NCBI GenBank assembly: GCA_045617405.1
Contig: JAZLIL010000203.1
Span: 1-16,273, forward strand
DNA: 16,273 nt
DNA from: JAZLIL01 sp045617405
GTDB lineage: Bacteria > Bacillota > Clostridia > Lachnospirales > Lachnospiraceae
Direction of reading: 5' to 3'
Every line of letters starts with the position of its first letter. Position 1 is the first letter of the stretch. Shown piece by piece: positions 13,781-16,273 of this stretch. The notes under the pieces are model-generated. The model was given only the letters and a program-made list of their open reading frames with translations. It was not told the origin of the DNA and ran no database searches. The translations under genes and the position numbers were made by a program.

Positions 13781-15334
13781 TTAGTAGTATCCGAGATCCT
13801 TCAGATACTCCTGCGCTTCGGCCTCGGTGTTGTCCTCGGGATGGTAGACCAGAATGTACTTGCCCGTATAGCCGAGTGAGCACTGGATTGTGTGATCATC
13901 GAACTTCTTGCTCGGAAGGGCAGCGAAAACCCTGTCGGTCTCGTAAAAATAGAGGTCGGTATAGGCAATCTCGTAGTCATCCGGCAGAGTAATCCTGACA
14001 TCAAGAGGAAGATCCAGCTCAATCTCATCATCGGTAAAAGCGAATTTGAATCCGATGTAATCACCTTCTTCGAAGCCGAGCCGCCTGAAAAGACGCTTCA
14101 CTGTTCCCTGCTTCATCGATTTGACATCTACCTCTTCCTTTTTCACATACGAAGGAATCGCCAGCTTGAAGCTTCCTTTTTTCTTGTCGTTCTGAATCTC
14201 GATAACAGCATTATTTGTGAAATCCGTCGAAACGCTCGTCACACCGGTGATCTTCACTGTGGTTGTCAGAGTGGTTCCCTTGCTGTTCTTATACGTAATA
14301 TCAAAAACGTTCTCGCCAAGGACTCCGACCACCATGCTGTCAACAGTCCAGTTTGTGATATCCATCTTCTTGCCATCGGAACAGGTTCCCGTAACCCTTA
14401 CATACCGACGCCTGAAATCGTTTCCGACCTGAACGCCGGGACCGACGTACTCAGCTTCAATCTTCGTCGGATAGCGCTCAATTACGTTCACGGAGCAGGT
14501 GCATTCCTTGCCCATGTAGCTGAAGGTAATCGTCTGTGCGCCCACCTCATCGAACTTCGTCGGCGACATAACATAGGTCGTAATTCTCTCCTTCACACCG
14601 CTCTTTGTCGTTGCCGTCACCGTAAAATGCTTCCTGTCGATCTCTGATTCAGTAAATACCTCCGTGTTGTCATGGACCGCATAGATCATGGTGATTTCCT
14701 GCTGCTCGGTACCGCAGAGCGTAACCTCGCAGTATTTGCCCATGTACGTAATTATCGCCTTCTGTGTTCCCTTCACCGTAAGGATGCCGTTTGAAATCTG
14801 ATACTGTGTGTCATCGAGCACCTGCGTGGAGCCGTCGCTGAACGATGCCGTAACAGTCAGATCGTTTGCGTCGGGTCCGTTTCCGATCATGTAGGTCATT
14901 CTGCCGGCGGATGCAAAAAGGCTCGTAAGCTCCTTTCCCATGACATATGAAGTACTTGTCTGATCACGGAACAAAACCGTTATTGTATTCATTCCCTTTG
15001 ATGTAACATTCTGCGGAGCAAAGGTAAAGTCCGTTACCTGCTCGCTCGTTCCGTTTGAATAGAAAGCCGTAACCGAAATATCATTCTTCGAAATTGCACT
15101 TCCGATAAGCAGCGACTTCCCGTTGTACACCGCCGAAATATACGTAAGCGTCGGCGTCGGCGCCGGTGTCGGCGTGGGTGTCGGGGTCGGTGTCGGCGTG
15201 GGCGTCGGGGTCACATCAATGCGTTCGGGCGCAATCTGGCTCACCGCCTTCTTCGCCGGTGTCTTTACAAACAGAAAAGCAACTACCGCCGCCGCAATCA
15301 CTATTAACGATGTAAACTTAATCAGTCTCTTCAT
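13781..15334 (-). CDS. Secreted or membrane-anchored protein with Thr-Pro linker and Ig-like repeats
   Basis: A 517-residue envelope protein of unknown role. A basic start and one hydrophobic helix (about 7-24, LIVIAAAVVAFLFV) act as signal peptide or signal anchor; no clear signal peptidase site is seen, which favours an anchor. Then comes a Thr-Pro dipeptide linker (about 42-62), about ten TP units with one AP, likely extended through the wall. After it lie about four bacterial Ig-like repeats (near 65-145, 148-215, 222-303 and 306-388), each with a pattern like VTAFYSNGTSEQVTDF or VTASFSDGSTQ, and a different C-terminal domain (about 390-505, ending in TGKYILVYHPED). No sortase motif. It is a single-gene unit between a possible promoter at 15357-15385 and the bidirectional terminator. 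Could be an adhesin-like or wall-binding protein. Confidence 0.85.
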   Translation of the reverse strand: MKRLIKFTSLIVIAAAVVAFLFVKTPAKKAVSQIAPERIDVTPTPTPTPTPTPTPTPAPTPTLTYISAVYNGKSLLIGSAISKNDISVTAFYSNGTSEQVTDFTFAPQNVTSKGMNTITVLFRDQTSTSYVMGKELTSLFASAGRMTYMIGNGPDANDLTVTASFSDGSTQVLDDTQYQISNGILTVKGTQKAIITYMGKYCEVTLCGTEQQEITMIYAVHDNTEVFTESEIDRKHFTVTATTKSGVKERITTYVMSPTKFDEVGAQTITFSYMGKECTCSVNVIERYPTKIEAEYVGPGVQVGNDFRRRYVRVTGTCSDGKKMDITNWTVDSMVVGVLGENVFDITYKNSKGTTLTTTVKITGVTSVSTDFTNNAVIEIQNDKKKGSFKLAIPSYVKKEEVDVKSMKQGTVKRLFRRLGFEEGDYIGFKFAFTDDEIELDLPLDVRITLPDDYEIAYTDLYFYETDRVFAALPSKKFDDHTIQCSLGYTGKYILVYHPEDNTEAEAQEYLKDLGYY

Positions 15335-15356
15335 ATTCTTCCGCTACCTCGTTCTA

Positions 15357-15385
15357 TATATCGGACAATTCCCCGCGCCTGTTAA
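15357..15385 (-). promoter_or_regulatory. Possible promoter of the Ig-like surface protein
   Basis: Minus-strand TTAACA (15380-15385), 17-base spacer, GATATA (15357-15362). Both boxes are only fair; it lies between the tRNA-Gly terminator and the gene start, where a promoter is required. Confidence 0.45.
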
Positions 15386-15414
15386 TCGCCTTCCTGCTTG
15401 TTCGCAGGCAACGA

Positions 15415-15441
15415 ACAAAAAAGCCGGGGAAAAGCCCGGCT
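15415..15441 (-). terminator. Terminator after tRNA-Gly(CCC)
   Basis: On the minus strand AGCCGGG (complement of 15435-15441) pairs with CCCGGCT (complement of 15422-15428) around a 6-base loop, followed by six T's. It starts six bases after the mature tRNA end. Confidence 0.9.
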
Positions 15442-15446
15442 GTGAA

Positions 15447-15517
15447 AGCAGATAACGGGAATCGAACCCGCCTCCTCGGCTTGGGAAGCCGATGTACTAC
15501 CGATGTACTATATCTGC
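15447..15517 (-). tRNA. tRNA-Gly, anticodon CCC
   Basis: A 71-base tRNA on the minus strand. Acceptor arms GCAGATA (complement of 15511-15517) and TATCTGC (complement of 15448-15454), discriminator U, no encoded CCA. D stem GTAC/GTAC. Anticodon stem TCGGC/GCCGA with loop TTCCCAA, anticodon CCC (complement of 15483-15485). T loop TTCGATT closed by GCGGG/CCCGT. It reads GGG codons. Confidence 0.94.
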
Positions 15518-15554
15518 ACGTGCAAATGCACGGATTGAATGTTTTCTGTTGATT

Positions 15555-15851
15555 CTACTCGATTGTGAGAATGTCATAGAATCCGGTGATCTTAAAGATC
15601 TGAGCGATGCTGTCACTCACATTGGAGATGACCATCTTTCCCTGTCTCTTCATTACCTTCTGCGCCGAAAGAAGAACTCTGAGTCCTGCGGAGGAGATGT
15701 ACTCAACCTTTGCAAAATCAAAGTAAAGCTCTGTAATGCCTTCAACTGACGAATCAATTTCTGCCTGAAGCGCAGGTGCGGTAACTGTGTCAATTCTTCC
15801 CTCGGGAACTACCGTAAGAACACTTCCTTCAATCTTCTTGTTAACTTCCAT
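15555..15851 (-). CDS. STAS-domain protein, anti-sigma factor antagonist type
   Basis: A 98-residue single STAS domain of the SpoIIAA/RsbV class. It begins MEVNKKIEGSVLTVVPEGRIDT, and the conserved loop reads KVEYISSAGLRVLLSAQ; by alignment Ser54 falls at the SpoIIAA phosphoserine position. Such proteins bind an anti-sigma kinase when unphosphorylated and so free a sigma factor. No matching kinase, phosphatase or sigma gene is in the window. Start chosen at 15849-15851 because GGAGG lies upstream at normal distance and the family begins there; the frame runs on to 15971 but only because the tRNA-Leu gene is open in that frame. It sits between two tRNA genes on the same strand (42 and 37 bases away). 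Confidence 0.92.
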   Translation of the reverse strand: MEVNKKIEGSVLTVVPEGRIDTVTAPALQAEIDSSVEGITELYFDFAKVEYISSAGLRVLLSAQKVMKRQGKMVISNVSDSIAQIFKITGFYDILTIE

Positions 15852-15893
15852 CTTCTTGCCTCCATAAATAATACTGCTTTTCTTCCCTGTCAT

Positions 15894-15977
15894 TGCGGAA
15901 AAAGGGACTTGAACCCTCATGACATTGCTGTCACACGGACCTGAACCGTGCGCGTCTGCCAATTCCGCCATTTCCGC
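15894..15977 (-). tRNA. tRNA-Leu, anticodon CAG
   Basis: An 84-base class II tRNA on the minus strand. Acceptor GCGGAAA (complement of 15971-15977) pairs with TTTCCGC; discriminator A at 15894; no encoded CCA. Anticodon stem CACGG/CCGTG with loop TTCAGGT, anticodon CAG. Long variable arm; T loop TTCAAGT. It reads CUG codons. No terminator separates it from the STAS gene downstream. Confidence 0.94.
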
Positions 15978-16004
15978 TTGCGCATTCTCAGTTAATGCTA
16001 AAAT

Positions 16005-16033
16005 ATTGTACCATGCTCAACCTCAAAACGCAA
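16005..16033 (-). promoter_or_regulatory. Promoter of the tRNA-Leu(CAG)-STAS-tRNA-Gly unit
   Basis: Minus-strand TTGCGT (16028-16033), 17-base spacer, TACAAT (16005-16010). Expected start near 15998, about 20 bases ahead of the tRNA. Confidence 0.78.
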
Positions 16034-16070
16034 GTCATTATTTAATATACTACGATTTATAAAGTACAGG

Positions 16071-16251
16071 AAAACCCGCGACCTTAAGGCAGTGGGTTTT
16101 CTTGCACTTTTGTCAATGCTATTCGCAATCCGCTTCGCTGCTTGCTCATATAAAAGTGGCACTTCGTGCCTTACGAGGTACGGGGCTTGAAACCCCGCAC
16201 CTCGCACAAGAGCACCCACTGCCTTAAGGCAGTGGGTTTTCTTGCACTTTT
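16071..16251 (+). repeat. Structured intergenic repeat element, non-coding
   Basis: Two identical 30-base copies at 16082-16111 and 16222-16251, 140 bases apart, bracket a spacer with three features: the dispersed segment 16115-16149 (also at 9677-9711), a hairpin GGCAC-TTC-GTGCC (16158-16170), and a long hairpin with arms CGAGGT+CGGGG and CCCCG+ACCTCG (16074 not included; 16174-16204). The first copy forms an imperfect AAAACCC/GGGTTTT stem (16071-16100), the second a perfect 9-bp stem. I see no credible protein. The element might be a small RNA gene with terminator, or a miniature repeat; the window ends just after it. Confidence 0.7.
16215..16251 (+). terminator. Terminator-like hairpin at the end of the repeat element
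   Basis: Arms CCCACTGCC (16215-16223) and GGCAGTGGG (16228-16236) pair perfectly around TTAA; TTTTCTTGCACTTTT follows. On the minus strand no T tract follows, so only plus-strand termination is supported. Confidence 0.6.
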
Positions 16252-16273
16252 ATAAATTATCGCTGTACATGAC

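Noticed and set aside
13578..13883. Minus-strand ORF with repeated RVRDPF motifs
   Set aside because: The 12-residue repeat is a by-product of the 36-bp tandem units (36 is divisible by 3); it overlaps the ends of two real genes and the terminator.
13892..14647. 251-residue plus-strand ORF
   Set aside because: Antisense to the Ig-like surface protein, without recognisable domain or start signal.
15852..15971. N-terminal extension of the STAS protein by 40 residues (MAELADAHGSGPCDSN...)
   Set aside because: It is the translation of the tRNA-Leu(CAG) gene on the same strand, a well-known false start; the ribosome site and family start are at 15849-15851.
15998..16219. 73-residue ORF on the minus strand over the repeat element
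   Set aside because: It crosses two direct copies, three hairpins and the tRNA promoter; no domain is visible. Such ORFs come with the repeat.

Overview
The window looks like a chromosomal segment of a Gram-positive anaerobe of the Clostridia, most likely the Lachnospiraceae. This is inferred from the gene families and not proven. The evidence is the rpmG-secE-nusG-rplK-rplA order, an L33 of the zinc-binding type, strong AGGAGG-type ribosome sites, near-consensus sigma-A promoters with 17-base spacers, tRNA genes without encoded CCA, and typical clostridial families (Gx transporter, NusG domain II protein, cytidylate kinase-like protein, 7-TM hybrid histidine kinase).

Layout. (1) 1-1980, minus strand: a translation/transcription/secretion operon rpmG, secE, nusG, rplK, rplA (rplA cut by the window edge), driven by a near-consensus promoter at 1952-1980. 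The rpmG start codon lies in a 9-bp hairpin together with an 8-codon upstream ORF. (2) 1993-9657, minus strand: a six-gene operon reading from a TTTACA-17-TATAGT promoter at 9755-9783: ABC ATPase, large secreted membrane-anchored CARDB-like protein, MacB/FtsX-type permease, NusG domain II protein, Gx transporter family protein, and a secreted S8 subtilase with C-terminal Ig-like domains. I regard this as the most interesting system here: an envelope machine of unknown substrate joined to a flavin/redox-type gene pair and a protease. (3) 9817-9998, plus strand: divergent promoter, tRNA-Leu with an unusual AAG anticodon, and a strong terminator. (4) 10065-13591, plus strand: an orphan HPt protein, a cytidylate kinase-like protein, and a 7-TM hybrid sensor kinase ending in a receiver domain, probably one phosphorelay module. 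(5) 13592-13756: four tandem 36-bp units, the last of which forms a bidirectional terminator between convergent genes. (6) 13781-15334, minus strand: a surface protein with a Thr-Pro linker and Ig-like repeats. (7) 15415-16033, minus strand: a compact unit tRNA-Leu(CAG), STAS-domain protein, tRNA-Gly(CCC), terminator, reading from one good promoter. (8) 16071-16251: a structured non-coding repeat element with two 30-bp direct copies 140 bp apart and several hairpins. Part of it recurs (30 of 35 bases) in the leader of the ABC operon at 9677-9711.

No rRNA, CRISPR array, transposase or phage gene is visible. No gap between genes exceeds about 300 bases.
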